Under the pieces are notes generated by a model, which was not told the origin of the DNA, did not search any database, and saw only the letters and a list, made by a program, of their open reading frames with translations. A stretch of 64,000 nt of DNA from Lycorma delicatula (lineage: Eukaryota > Arthropoda > Insecta > Hemiptera > Fulgoridae): contig NC_134455.1 in NCBI RefSeq assembly GCF_047948215.1, positions 161,306,575 to 161,370,574 on the forward strand, read 5' to 3'. A program made the position numbers and the translations under genes. Below, piece after piece: positions 45,073 through 56,254 of the stretch (within the stretch, counting starts at the first letter, position 1; the number at the start of each line of letters is the position of its first letter).

Positions 45073-47624
45073 AATGATTCACGAAGAATGTGTAGCAAAC
45101 TTTCAGGACACGTTATACTGATGAAAATATAAAAGAAAATTCATCATATAAACATAGGTTCGGAAATGCATATTTTGCACACGAAAAACTTAACTGTTGG
45201 AATCAGTTGTTAGTATAGTCACCTTATGAAATAAATTATTTCAATTAAATTTAGATAAAATTATTTTTTAATTAGCTTTACAGATATCTAATAGATAGTT
45301 TTATTGATTTTTAATTTTTTCTTTTAAATTTTGATGATTTATTTGTCTAAAATATCTAATTACTCGTATTTTGTTTGATAAAATTTAAAATTTTGTTTCG
45401 TTTAATACGAATAAATTTATTTATTTTATTAAACGTATTTATTATTTTATTTACACGAATTTATTATTTTTTTTATACGAATATATTTATTTTGTTTCGT
45501 TTAGTTAAAAGCTGCCACATTTTGATAATTTTAGTTTTTAATAAACTTCGAAATTCTTACGTTTGTATCTGGTTTTTGCGGACTTCATTCATTCGTATAA
45601 TTTTACTCAGAATAAAATGTTCTAAAAGTTTAATTTAAAACTTTTATGCGTTTCTTACCCATTAAATAAAACTATTTTACGCCAAACATAAAATCGTAAG
45701 TTTTTCGACCCAAATATTTTGTCTTTTATCTCAGATTTTTCAAAAATTAATAAAAATATAGTTCTGGGATCTACTTTTATCAATTCTTCAAATCAGGTTT
45801 TATATAAAACCACTAAATTTATCCCTTAACTTAAGTTTAAGTCTGGCTTAATTTTGCCGAAGGCGCAGAAATCAAGGATAAATATTTTACTATCGACACT
45901 CCCTAACGAAGCGTTTCCGAACTATATTTACATGAACTTTCTTCTTTATTTTTAACAGTAGAACATGTTCTGAAAATTTTATACATTTTTCTTGAATCAC
46001 ACAACACAGCATAAATGACTACAAATGTCACTGGAATCCTTAATTATATTCATAAACGTGTTTAACTCAAAATAAAATTTCTAAATATCGAATACTTCAC
46101 AATAAAATTAGGAGTAATTGTTACTTAAAAAAAATTACGAAGGTTCCTCTTAAGATTTCAGTATCCGCTAAAAAAATATTTTTAAATTCTTCGATCCAAA
46201 AGAGTTTCTCTTGATTGTGTGGACATCCGGAAACTAGATAGACAAATAAGTAGCACATGGAAAACTCAAGATCTTAGAAACTTATTTTCTCCGCCATAAA
46301 AGAAAAATCACGGCAAAGCACTGGCAATATGTAGTAAAATATATAACTGAAAATGTATGGGATACAATTTCATAAAAATCTGGTTGTAGGTAAAAACTAA
46401 AACGTAATTACGCATTATTAAAATGAAATGTGAGTCTGTGGAAACTGTTTATCAGCTATAGGAAATTTATTGCATAAAAAGGAATAATTCAAAACATTAG
46501 TTTTTCTTGTTTTTATTTATAAGCACATCAATTCTTTCATCAAAAATTTCGTGGCTTTATCTCATAAGAATAGAGCGAACAGTGAACGGCATAGGATTTT
46601 GACAATTCAGTTATGAATAAAATAAAAATATATAACTTCTTTATCTAATGATAAAGAAAGTGGTAATAATGAAGTTAATGTTAGGATTAAGCTTTAAATC
46701 TGTCAAAACTGTTTGAAAGAAACTATGAAGCTGGAAAATCGAAAAATTAATTTTCATATTTTACCGTCCGGGAAATTCATCAAGAGTTCTTTCTCTTATC
46801 TTGAATAACTAATTACTAACAGCTCGCCGAACCTGATCCACTCATCCTGACCGACGTCACTGAAGAAGTTACTTTTCTTTCTCATTATTACTTAATCAAT
46901 TCTGCCATTTGAAGCGAATTTAATCCAGGATTATTTCAAAAAAATAACTCCAAAAATCAGTCACTGCCTACAACGAGCATCTCTTTCTTTTAAGCCCGAT
47001 AATAATTAATCAAAGCCGAGTATATAAATTAAGTTTTATTTATTTAGAACGAACTAAATTCTAAAATAAATAATTAATGTTTTATACAGTATAAAAATTA
47101 AATTATCCATTTTTAAAACAAATTTGCTTATAAAGTATTTAAATAGATGAGAATTTGTAAAGCGTATTTATGATTTCAAAGATTTTGTGTAGCTTTGTAT
47201 CACAATTATATAATTATACAGATAAGTGTAATATTTACCTATATTTTATCGTTATTAAGGCCAGATCAAGTTTAAATACAAATATGAATCAAGTCTAAAT
47301 TATTTAAATAATTACATACGCATATCAGTTAACTACAGTATACACTTGAAAATATTCGAGCAAAAAAAAATATTTAAATCTTATTTTTTCCATTTTATTT
47401 ATTAATTTAAAGACAAAATTATTATTTTAAATACGTAGTAGAAGAAAAAAATAATAATGATCGCAGATTACTCATAACATATAGAATGAGCAACATAAAA
47501 CCGAACCCATAACGTAACCGCTGCAGAACCGATAGGTTATGTTGGAATGAAATTTTATGAATGATAAGGATAAATTAAATAAGAAAAACATAAAACGTAA
47601 TTTAAACATTTATTTACCTTATTG
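45073..47624. other. Long AT-rich non-coding stretch
   Basis: Degenerate ta(a)cgaat/tttatt repeats occupy about 45390-45500 and give a spurious plus-strand frame. No gene, SINE or TIR was recognised elsewhere. Confidence 0.4.
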
Positions 47625-48571
47625 TTACAAAATACGTTTAAAATGATCACCCAGGGCGTCGATGCACTTTTGTGCTCGATTGATGACACTGAATATTATT
47701 TGACGCAAAACGTTGTTGTCAATTGCGTTGATTTCTCGTTGAATGTTCACCATCAGTTCATCATCATCAATATTGTGGGGATTAAATACATATACTTTCT
47801 CCTTTAAGTAGCCTTAAAGAAAAAAAAAATCGCAAGTACACAACTGTGGGGAACGTGGAAGCCACGGTCCTCTGTTGACGGCTCGTACATTTGTGAAAGC
47901 TGCATGAACGCGATCAGTAAAACGTTTGATGTGTGACACGTTGCTCCGTCTTCTTTTTAATTATCAGTTAATTGCGCATAGAATTCTTCGAGAATTGTGA
48001 GGTAAACTTGTGTATTGACAGTCCGGTCAAAAAATATTTGTCCCACTATACGATTATTGTAAAACGGCACGTTCACAGCGTGGACGCTCGAATATCTTGT
48101 GAGGATTCCTCAACATCCAATACCTGGTGTTCTGCGAATTAACATGGGCGGATGAATGAAACGATACCCCGTCTGACATGAAATACAACATCGGGTCTAT
48201 CTGTCCACCAACAATGTTTTCGAGAAGCCAGTTGCAATAAAGTCGTTTCGGTTTGTCCAGATTATTGGGATAACTTGCGTAGTGATTTTTTTTTTGACTG
48301 GCAGTAATTCTCCTTTCAATATCGGCAATGGCTTGTGGAGTGCTAAGGGAAGATTGCCTATTTCGTTTTCCATTTGAAACCGAACCTGTTGTATCCCATA
48401 TTTTAAATCGTGTATGCTACTTTTCGCTGGGATACATGTATTCGGAAATTTTTCTACGAATACTTATGTGTATTACGAATTTTTATGTGAATACTTATGT
48501 GATTCTTCAAACGATGCAGAACAAATATAGGCCTCAACTATAGCTATCCTCTCCTGGATTGAATAAGGCAT
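47625..48571 (-). pseudogene. Tc1/mariner-superfamily transposase pseudogene, near full length
   Basis: Read on the minus strand, ATG at 48571 opens MPYSIQERIAIVEAYI, a typical N-terminal helix-turn-helix start. Fragments follow: NNLDKPKRLYCNWLLENI, then SDGVSFHSSAHVNSQNTRYW (first catalytic region), VNVPFYNNRIVGQIFFD, TVNTQVYLTILEEFYAQL, EDGATCHTSN (second catalytic aspartate), a damaged third region (HVPHSCVLAIFF), and GYLKEKVYVFNPHN-type. The end is a C-terminal INRAQKCIDALGDHFKRIL-like stretch with a stop at 47625-47627. At about 947 bp it is nearly the normal length of roughly 330-350 codons. Frameshifts near 48470, 48090 and 47870 inactivate it. TIRs could not be found by eye. Confidence 0.8.
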
Positions 48572-48841
48572 TTTACACATACACAACTGTACTCATAATA
48601 GTGCATTGCAACAAAACGTATATTACACTGACAAGTAACCACCTGACAAACGGCAGCAACAATCAGTAGTAACACATACATAAACTAGTCGCGCTAACTG
48701 TGTGAGAGTCTTTCATATATAGTGTTGGGTAGTTGTTTCATTAAGGGTTCGTTTTTATGCTGCTCAACCTGTAGAAGTCGCTAAAATAGTTGAGCCTGAA
48801 CTAATCTTAATTCCTTAGCCTCTTTGTAAATTCTCCACGTT

Positions 48842-48843
<2 letters not shown>
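48572..48843. other. Flank of the transposase relic
   Basis: Presumably the 5' flank of the element read on the minus strand; no TIR partner seen. Confidence 0.35.

Positions 48844-48875
<32 letters not shown>
48844..48875. repeat. (TA)n microsatellite
   Basis: About 30 bases of uninterrupted ta, directly abutting the long-inverted-repeat element. Confidence 0.93.
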
Positions 48876-48880
<5 letters not shown>

Positions 48881-49402
48881 CGGGCAATATTTAAGTATGG
48901 CTTTATACTGCATATCTGAAAGGTATTTGGAGACAAAAAGAAATGGGGTTCTATATAGTTTAAAAAAAATCGCATTATAATGGGTTTTTAATTTTTTCCG
49001 CCATCTTGGATCCGCGATATTGAGTCAAAATTAGTTTTTTTAAATAGGAAAGTGGACATATGACATATGATTTCGATTTAAAATTTTTCAAGAAAAACAA
49101 TGGTGAAACCCGTTTTTCTGTTAATGGCTTCGTTATCGAATTATAAACATTGAAATCCGCAATGACGGAAAAATTATGTTAACAATAAAATGAGGTAAAA
49201 CGCGCTGCATGAACAACTTTATTGCATTTTACATTCATAATGCACACCATAATAAACTTTAATGCTATAATATTAATAATGATAAAAAATAACTTATAAT
49301 TAAACAAAATAACAGCAATAATAAATAACAAATAAAACAGCTAATAATTAACAAATTAAACAGCTATATGAAATTATATTATTTTCTAAATAAATCTGAC
49401 AA

Positions 49403-49466
49403 CACAGTTGTAGGAGTTTCCCGGAATGTGGCTTTAGCCGCATGACGGGAAAGTCCTACAACTGTG
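49403..49466. repeat. 21-bp hairpin inside the long-TIR element
   Basis: cacagttgtaggagtttcccg (49403-49423) pairs with 49446-49466 with one mismatch. Confidence 0.8.
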
Positions 49467-49690
49467 GGTTGTTTCTGATGCACAGCTTACACACACAGTT
49501 TAATTTAAAATATAATTTTATTTAAATATAATAGTTTTTCGTTTATTTAATTCAATGATTCTAACTAAAGCGCTCGCGCATACCGTATTTAATTCGCGTG
49601 GGCGTGGGGGTACTAGACGGGGGTTTTCCGGCACTAACTAAACTAATGTAATTTCACAACTTACACAGAACAAATTTCGCTTGTACGATT

Positions 49691-49772
49691 GGCAGACTGG
49701 TGTAGCCGCGAAGGTTAACGCACCAGGTATCGAGTTAACCGAGCGATCGAGTTGGAGACCCAGCCAAACCGA
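49691..49772 (+). mobile_element. tRNA-like SINE segment (weak)
   Basis: ggcagactggtgtagccgcg and, about 50 bases on, gagttggagacccag resemble degenerate A and B boxes. It lies in the spacer of the long-TIR element. The B box matches at only 7 of 11 positions. Confidence 0.3.
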
Positions 49773-50700
49773 GTTACTTTTTTACATTTTAAGTATTATT
49801 CATTTATTTAATTCTACCGTTCACCTGTGACATCACAACATAGCAGATGACTACAATAGCATTTCTTGGGGTGGGGATGCGATTTTGCAAAAAAAATTTG
49901 CAAATATACTTATCTTTTAATTATTAACAAATGTGCCTAAGAAAAATATGACCTTAATTAAGCGAAATCTCGAGATAATGAAAGTGGCCTTGCTCTACAG
50001 CCTCACCTCCTTGACTTGTTAAGTTGAAAAGTTTTTTGGCATCAATGATCGATATATAATAGTAATCTGATCAAGTCTGGTAAAAATCGGTTTGGTAGTT
50101 CTGGAGATATAAGGTGGTTTAGAAGCCAACACCGAACACACGTACTTACGAACACTAAAAAAAAACGGAAAATCTCCATCCGGTTTTTGAGTTCGTAAGG
50201 TGTCAAGATCTGGTGAAAACCGCATATGCCCAAACTGGACCGATTACAATACTTTCCCTTTTAGAGCTATAGCTCTATCTAGACGGCAAAGTAATAATTA
50301 ACTTCAGTATTAAAATCGTAATATGTCAATATTATATGCATTATGAATGTAAAATGCATTAAAATTGTTCATGCAGCGCGATTTATTTCGTTTTATATTA
50401 ACACGATTTTTCGGTCATTGCATCTTTGAATGATTATACTTCGATAACGAAGGCATTAACAGAAAAAAAGGTTACACCAACTTTTTTCTTGTAAAATTTT
50501 AAATTGAAATATTGTCATATGACCAACTTCCTATTTAAAAAAATTAAGTTTGATTTAATATGGCGGGTCAAAAATGGCGGAAGCAATTAAAACCAACCAT
50601 AATCGGCTTACTATGTAGTACCCCATTTCTTTTTTCCTCCAAATACCTCTTAGATATGCAGCATAATGCTGCTTCCATAATTAAATGTCACCCGGTATAC

Positions 50701-53597
50701 ATACGAGTGAGTATATATATCTATAAAGAATTCGTTAAAAAATGAGTGAGTCCATTTTAACAAAATATGCAGGATGTGTTTACTTTAAGTTTTACCTTAA
50801 AATTCTATCAGGAGCCTCACATTCTTCAAAGAAGAAACGTTTTTATTGATGTTTCCTTACTCAAAATGCACTTTACGGAAAATATAAATGAACACAAATT
50901 CAGAGCTAAAAAAAAACGTGTCATTGAGAAGCAAGGATGATGTCGTTGATGACACAGAAAGTATCGTTCGGGCGAAGGCGGACATCAAAACTAGTAATCG
51001 TAATAAAAGTAGCATGAGCTATTAAATATCTGCCAAGCAGTAGCCAACACTGCAAGTGTTTGAGCTGTAAGATGAGACGTGGAGTAACGCTTCGTGAACA
51101 TAATTACCTAAACAGCAGCCAACCGAGCTTATTTTATTACCTATAATGCGTGTCGTTCAGTCGCCCGACCGAAAGTACAATATTTCACGGATGACTTGAT
51201 TTACGCATTCACTGTAAGGTATTTCGCTATATTTTCACTCACTCTGTTCAAACAATCTATTCGTTCACCTTTGATGAAATAATCACTCCTTTGTCCTTCG
51301 TCTAGACGGTCTAAAAATACGTGCTGTGAGATACGTAAGATTAAACACCATACATGCCGATGTAAATTAATTTATTGTTAACGTTAAAAAAAAAAAATTT
51401 TCATTAATCAGACAAACAGATCAATAGGTGAAAAATTGAACAGCAGAAAAATAAATCGGTAGCAGAATAATTCTAAATGAAACATAATTTTTTAGAAAGA
51501 AAATATATCTAACGTAAAAATATTATTTTTTTAGAGAAAGTATTTTATTTGAATTCCAATCAAATCGGTCTACTCTTGGTTTAGAATTTAATTAATGGCA
51601 CTGCTTACGAATCAGCTGAATGAAACCGAGTTAGTGTTTAAATGCGATTATGTTAACAGAGTAAGGCTTATAAGTCTGAAAAAGTACTCGTATATTAAAC
51701 ATTATACTTGATAAAATGAATTTTATTAGTGTAATGAAATTAAACAGATTTATTTAGTCTAACGATATGTTCAGCCCCTAATTGAGTATACAAGAAATAA
51801 AATATTTCACAAGGAAAAAATATATTTAAAATGTATATTTAAAAAAATGAATTAATACGAACAATAAAATGTTAAATCAATGCATTATGTTCATGTTATT
51901 CAAGTACACTGTATTTATAAAAAAAAATTTATAAATTCGAAAACTTCATATAAGCTAAAATATTACCTCTATTCCGTATTAACAAAGCCTAATAACATAA
52001 TTACATTTAATTGTCTAACATAATTACTAGAGTGCGGAGGGGGAGATTTTTTTCAAAAAACTTAACTCAAGTTCAAATTAGGATGTTTTATGCAGGGAAG
52101 CTTTCAAAGTAACAGAAAATTCTGGGGCGGTTGGATTTTTTGTGGCTGCAATACGTTCTAGTTTTTATATTTAAGATTGAAACATGCAACTGCACTTTCT
52201 TTACGCAAATTTTATTTGTTGTTTAACAATATTCAAACTGTAAATTATCTCAGTGATTTAATGTTAAATATTATTTATAACACATTAGTTAATTGCTGGT
52301 TGCAACACTAACTACCGTGCAGTGGTATTTAAAATATAAAATTAACATAAATGAATTTCTGTATTTTACATATTAAATTTCTAAGCATATTTATTTTTAT
52401 TTTGATATTACTTCACAACAGACTACAAGCCCGATAACAGTTTATCGGATGGCATTCTCAAGAGGTATTGTTATACAGTCTTAGAATAATATTACCAGGG
52501 TATTACTCGTACTATTAATAGACGTTTATTGACCAATTAAGTCGTTAACACGCGCATTCAGATCCAGTTTAAAGTGATCATACCTTTAACTGGATTGGAA
52601 CCAACATTCTTTAATGTTACAGAAAACTTCTATTATTAAGTTACAATTATTAAGACACAATAATCTGACTATACTGAAAATCTTTAACGCAGTATTCTGT
52701 TATTGTCTATGATCTATTAATTTCGATGACTTCCGTGTGACTTCACTTTGGTGCTGGTGATTTGTCGATTCAGTAAATGTTTCAAATTAACTGATAAAGG
52801 TATTAGATGGTTCTTTACATTCCAGATGGGATTTGACCGAACAATTTGATTTGAATAACAAGTCCAGTAAAATATTTTTACACGCGATACAGTACCGTGG
52901 AAAGGCGAGATTACTGTTCACTGTTCTGTGGACGCTTGTTCACGATCTGATCAAGCGTTCTCGGAAGGCTGTTCACTTTGCGGAGGAAAATTATTTTGTT
53001 GCCGAATAATATTTGTTAATAAAAGAATATCGTTTAAGAGTAATGTAATGTGCTGATTCCATCTTCAGTACCTTCTGATATTTTGAAGCTAAAATAAGAA
53101 TGGGTTTGTCTTCTAAGTCTTGCTAACAGAGATCGGGACTATTCGCAAAATATAATATAATTCAGTCCGATACATTACGTCTTACTAAATATTTGTGTTT
53201 GTCTGACCAGCAAAGGGGAGCGGATAATTCTTTCTCATCATCCGTCATTTCTTTTATGATTAATCCCTCTTTAATCCCTTTCGGTTTTATCGATGCAGAT
53301 CAGATATGACGGGATCTGCAGCCTGAAAACGAAGAGATCTGTGGGACCGTAGCACTCTTGGAGTGATCTTGGACTCCGTGTTTAACATGAAGACTTGCTC
53401 TTATCTCGTCCTGTCTCTTTGAAATGCAGTAAAATATTAAAGAACACATCAAGTAGTGCTTGTAAATGTTTGAAATAAATTTTGGTTGAAAACTGGACTA
53501 AATATTAAGTTCAAATCAGTTTAAATTAATATTTAGCCAAATAATTTTAAAAATACAACTGAAAATGTTTTTAGTACTTCGTAACTACTTTTTTAAA
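50701..53597. other. Long non-coding stretch
   Basis: AT-rich with no gene recognised. At 52561-52598 atccagtttaaag and ctttaactggat form a hairpin, next to a B-box-like minus-strand ggttccaatccag. Patches at 52900-53000 and 53280-53390 are GC-richer without clear frames; ggagtgatcttggactccg at 53360 faintly recalls the GVILDS motif of LINE reverse transcriptases. Confidence 0.35.
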
Positions 53598-54626
53598 AAT
53601 TGATCTGATTTGTGGCTGCTGCTGGTTGAGGGCAATTCGCGTGCCGAGATAGAGCTCAGAGCGACACAAGCATGTAAGGTGCTAAGGTTGTGGAGTCTTC
53701 TGCATAAGATGGTTTTTAGTGTGGAGAAAACCACTAAGATGTTTTTGAAGGGCCGCCTAGCCGCAACCCGCCAACCGCGGGTTGTGATGGACGGCCTTCC
53801 AATTAGATATGTCACCGTTTAGAAGTATCTGGATATCATCCTTGATGAGAAGCTTCTCTTCAAGGAGCACTTTCACTTTGTAACGAAGAAGAGCATCGAT
53901 GCTTTCTTCGGTGTCCATAGAGTCATCCATCCCGATTGGGGTTGAATTACCGTACCATGCGTATTCTTTAGAAAGGTGTCTGTGAGGCCATAATGTTGTA
54001 CGCTGCACCCGTCTGCGCTCATTGTTTACAATTCCAATGTTATAGGGACATTCTTTTGCGAGCCCAGCGTCTTCTATTGTTAGCTGTTGTTGGTAGCTGC
54101 AGGACTGTTTCGCGAGAAGCAGTCATTGTGATTGTCGACATAAAACCCCTAGATATTTTGGCTACGGAGCGTAGCCAGCGGTATATGTCAAAGAAGGGAG
54201 ACAGAGCGTATACGGGAAATTGAAGACCAAGGTTTTGACTCTTGGCAAGCTAGGTGGAATAATTCTTCTACTGGTCGATACACGCATGGTATTTTTCCAA
54301 ATGTTAGTTGCGAGCTATTAGCTGGGTTTCCCCCAATCGGCATATTACTGAATTTCTTTTTGGACACGGTGCTTTTAGGGATAGTGGCTAGGTTTAGGTG
54401 TGTTTACTCCGGCTTGTATCCGGAATGTACGATCGATGACACAGTGGACCATGTCCTGTATGTCTGTCCAAGGTACGAAGCTGAGCGTATCAGAGTTATT
54501 AGGGAACTTAAGAGAATAAACTCCTTCTTTGATCTGCGGATCAACTGGAGGACTCGCAGAGACCGGACAACTGTGGCTGGCTTCCTTAGATACCTCGCCC
54601 AACGTAAAGCGGCCGAAGGGATTTAG
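53598..54626 (+). pseudogene. R1-like reverse transcriptase/C-terminal domain, decayed
   Basis: The first block starts at the degenerate palm C box (SDLWLLLVEGNSRAEIELRA, about 53602-53660). It continues HKMVFSVEKTTKMFLKGRLA and PRVVMDGLPIRYVTV to a TAG at 53820-53822 in place of an expected sense codon; the same frame resumes KYLDIILDEKLLFKEH. A frameshift near 53945-53990 leads to LYAAPVCAHCLQFQCYRDIL and a block ending at 54223. After another shift, 54360-54626 holds the tail ECTIDDTVDHVLYVCPRYE and NWRTRRDRTTVAGFLRYLA. The order VxKTxxMxLKGRL, RYVTVxKYLxI, LYAAPVxAH, TxDHVLYxCPR matches R1-clade ORF2. Endonuclease and fingers are missing. Confidence 0.82.
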
Positions 54627-54740
54627 TCGAGCAGGAACCCGGGTGGCTAGGGTCCGCCTGGATAGTTTGATTGACCGAAGGTAGGCGCTTCGGCAGCGAG
54701 CCACGGTTGGTTAGATAAAAGGTGTCAATGATTGTTAAAG

Positions 54741-54915
54741 CTGTCGGTGGAATGGCGACTGCACTGCCGATGGGCATGGGATGCCATGCAGCTGTGAGGT
54801 GAAGCGGCGTTTTGACGAGGTCAGATTTGAATGAGCAAACGACACTGTCGGCGGGATACGGCTGCACTGCCGAAGGACATGGGATACCATGAAGCTGTGA
54901 GGTATAGCGGTAATA
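54741..54915. repeat. Two diverged repeats (period about 104) in the LINE 3' region
   Basis: ctgtcggtggaatggcgact... at 54741 and ctgtcggcgggatacggct... at 54845 both continue gcactgccga, catgggat(g/a)ccatg and agctgtgaggt. Duplicated modules of this kind often occur in 3' UTRs of R1-type elements and may bind the element's reverse transcriptase. Confidence 0.75.
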
Positions 54916-55030
54916 AACCATCTCAACGGTTTATTGTGGTGAATGTCACGCGGGACTCTGCGATGGAGCTGAGAGGGAGTAGGCGATCAATCCGCCTCTA
55001 CCTGGTAGACCAGACCGGAGTCCATAATTA

Positions 55031-56087
55031 ATCTAAGTCACGGGTTTATTAAAGCGTAAAGTTTCTCTAAGGGAACTAGGACTAAATTTCGTTGTTGCGA
55101 TCAACATGTTTAGTGGTATGTTGTGTTTATTTTGCCTCGAATTACGAGACATTCACGAAATTGTCTCATAATAAGTAGAACTAAACGCGGGGTTCACGCT
55201 TCTGCGAGTTCGGTTAGCTAGTTCAGAGAGAGATGATGTAGGACATTCAAGATGTCCGGACGAGGCCTACAGCGAAAGCAATAAGGTGAGTTATTAAAGC
55301 ACAATAGATATGATTATGGTAATTGCAACAATCAGATAAAAATTTATAAAGTACAGTTAATACATCCCTTACGTCTACAACATCAGTTCTATAATAATAT
55401 AAAACAAACACATTTAATACAAACATATTTATAAACGGTGACCAGTTTTAAAACAACTAAATAAATTTATATAAATGTAATAATTTATAATGATTTTTTA
55501 TAAATATATGTATTTTTGATTACTGGAAAGTGTGATCAAGTTCTTATTACACGAGCCTATATCATCAGGTCAAATTATGAAACCATTTTAAATACAGATC
55601 TATGAGTGGCTTATTGTGACTTGGTTAAAAATATCGGATGATCTGATTAAAAATCGTTCAAGAAATATACCTCGAACGCTCTCGATGTAGAGAGCCGATT
55701 ATTTGTGGTTAAATGATTACTAATATAATTTCAATTGTACGGATGACGGAAACGCAAGCATTGATGACAGTAATATGACTATATTTCTATGATTTTAATT
55801 AAATATTTACAGTATAGATTGATTTACTGACATTATGCAAATAACAAATACTGTTATACAATCAATCTTCAATGATGATTTTGTTAATAAAATGCAAAAA
55901 TGTAACAAGAATTTTTTACTTTTTCAATTTTCCAAACCTGGGTACGCGTGGTACGTGGATATATACGGTGTGTGTATATATATATATATAAGAAAACATA
56001 TTTTACTTAAAAATATTATCTTTATTAATCTCTTGGGTTAACTAATCAACAATACAAACTTATAAATTAAATTCATTACGTTTCACT
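55031..56087. other. Non-coding stretch with a possible donor site
   Basis: At 55185-55285 a GC-richer block ends gcaataag|gtgagt, a good donor sequence; the three frames before it give no recognisable peptide. It could be more LINE 3' sequence or a non-coding first exon. The rest is AT-rich, with a short (TA)n at about 55975-55990. Confidence 0.35.
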
Positions 56088-56254
56088 TAGAATTCTCTAA
56101 GCTTCCTCAGGTGACAATACAGATTTATAAAAACATCATACAAAATTTTCTTACATACTGTAAGAGTATAGTGCATGGGATGAGTATGTAAGAGAATTTT
56201 GTATGATATGTATATGAATGTGTATTGTCACCTGAGGAAGCTTAGAGAATTCTA
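56088..56254. mobile_element. Hairpin (foldback) element with about 73-bp arms
   Basis: 56088-56159 and 56182-56254 are inverted copies. The outer 33 bases (tagaattctctaagcttcct...) pair perfectly and the inner parts diverge slightly around a 22-base loop. It resembles a solo foldback MITE or a head-to-head pair of short repeats. No target duplication is evident. Confidence 0.8.

Larger units (their letters stand above)
48876..50700. mobile_element. Long-TIR (foldback-type) element, about 1.8 kb
   Basis: The left arm (48876-49247) and right arm (50331-50700) are inverted copies of about 370 bp. Matching blocks in order from the outside are caccggg(t/c)..attta, ctgcatatct(g/a)a(a/g)aggta, aaagaaatggggt, ttccgccat, aaataggaa, ctgttaatg(g/c)cttcgttatcgaa and cgcgctgcatgaacaa. 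They match mostly but with many differences, so the element is not young. The 1.08-kb spacer contains a second hairpin (49403-49466), a tRNA-like segment, and a block at 50020-50240 in the style of an insect dispersed repeat. No transposase frame was seen. The element abuts (TA)n on the left and a short tatata run on the right. Confidence 0.75.
53598..55030 (+). mobile_element. 5'-truncated R1-like LINE with 3' UTR
   Basis: LINE sequence begins within the reverse transcriptase active-site region and runs through the C-terminal zinc-knuckle-like tail (to about 54626). It then continues into a GC-rich non-coding 3' region to about 55030. GC content is much higher than in the flanks. No poly(A) tail and no target duplication were found; R1-type elements usually lack poly(A). 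Its 3' limit is uncertain. Confidence 0.75.

Noticed and set aside
45375..45638. 87-codon hydrophobic plus-strand ORF
   Set aside because: Driven by degenerate tttatt/acgaat repeats; no family signal or splice site.
53585..54926. Minus-strand ORFs of up to 111 codons
   Set aside because: They are antisense shadows of the GC-rich R1-like LINE, whose plus-strand motifs are clear.
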